Part shown: positions 5,899 to 6,072 of the stretch, one piece after another
Numbering within the stretch: position 1 is the first letter of the stretch
How the letters are laid out: each line of letters starts with the position of its first letter
Origin: Alphaproteobacteria bacterium
GTDB lineage: Bacteria > Pseudomonadota > Alphaproteobacteria > GCA-2731375
Assembly (NCBI GenBank): GCA_028281075.1
Contig: JANQKO010000608.1
Coordinates: forward strand, 1-6,072
Length of the DNA stretch: 6,072 nucleotides
Direction of reading: 5' to 3'
Program-made: the position numbers and the translations under genes
Notes under the pieces: model-generated
The model's database searches: none
Told to the model about the DNA's origin: nothing
The model's input: only the letters and a program-made list of their open reading frames with translations

Positions 5899-5974
5899 AT
5901 TGCCGGACACGATCCGGCAATCCACACCCCCTGCCCAAAGGCACGATTCTGGATCACCGGGTCAAGCCCGGTGA
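5899..5974. repeat. Dispersed palindromic repeat: two 5-nt-loop hairpins
   Basis: The first hairpin has 9-bp arms ATTGCCGGA (5899-5907) and TCCGGCAAT (5913-5921) around CACGA. The second has 8-bp arms TCACCGGG (5954-5961) and CCCGGTGA (5967-5974) around TCAAG. They are 32 bp apart. The flanking words GTCATTGCCGGA and GGGTCAAGCCCGG resemble a REP-like repeat scattered in intergenic DNA of many Alphaproteobacteria, as I recall it. Such elements usually lie downstream of genes, as here. Confidence 0.6.
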
Positions 5975-6014
5975 CGACAAACAGGGGTAACCGGGGCCAA
6001 AGTCCAGGCGGTTT

Positions 6015-6043
6015 GTCATTGTCCCGGACCACGGTCAAGCCGG
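6015..6043. repeat. Degenerate second copy of the palindromic repeat
   Basis: GTCATTG at 6015-6021 matches the left edge of the neighbouring repeat, followed by CCCGGACCACGGTCAAGCC, which contains the GGTCAAGCC word of the second hairpin. The arms no longer pair well, so this looks like a decayed or rearranged copy. Confidence 0.35.
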
Positions 6044-6072
6044 CCCGCGCGGCCTTGAAGAAAGCGCCGAAG

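Larger units (their letters stand above)
5834..6072. other. Gene-free right end of the window
   Basis: No open frame of coding character is seen after the fusion gene's stop. The stretch holds a paired-hairpin repeat and a degenerate second copy. No hairpin is followed by a T-run, so an intrinsic terminator for the plus-strand genes is not identified, although the hairpins could slow polymerase or protect the 3' end of the message. Confidence 0.6.

Overview
The window is a GC-rich bacterial chromosome segment. Codons mostly end in G/C, there is a TTAA-N7-TTAA (CtrA-type) box, and the right end holds a paired-hairpin intergenic repeat of a kind common in Alphaproteobacteria. Together these suggest an alphaproteobacterium, probably of the Rhodospirillales type. 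This taxonomic call is inference; there is no rRNA or marker gene here.

Layout. Positions 1-1276 carry two minus-strand genes that look like one operon: a zinc-free NADPH:quinone oxidoreductase (296-1276), then 14 bp further on the start of a class I SAM-dependent methyltransferase that runs off the left edge (1-281). Positions 1277-1822 form a divergent, gene-free regulatory region. Its right half is AT-rich and packed with dyad symmetries and a full CtrA-type box. Positions 1823-5833 carry three plus-strand genes. Two are tandem paralogous acyltransferases of the PEP-CTERM/exosortase-associated family (LuxI/FeeM-like N-acyltransferase fold). The third is a 682-residue fusion of an E1/ThiF-type adenylyltransferase with a long nitroreductase-like flavin domain. 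The second acyltransferase has its own upstream region with a CtrA-like box inside a dyad. The fusion gene follows 29 bp after it and is probably cotranscribed. Positions 5834-6072 are non-coding and contain a dispersed palindromic repeat with a second, degenerate copy.

How the genes may work together. The most interesting unit is the plus-strand trio. By family knowledge the acyltransferases should move a fatty acyl group from a carrier protein to an amine such as an amino acid. The E1 domain should adenylate a carboxylate, and the nitroreductase-like domain could carry out a redox step. A reasonable but untested inference is that the trio makes a small acylated amino-acid-type metabolite or signal, with both acyltransferase promoters under CtrA-type control. 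No exosortase, PEP-CTERM protein, LuxR regulator or acyl carrier protein is visible in the window.
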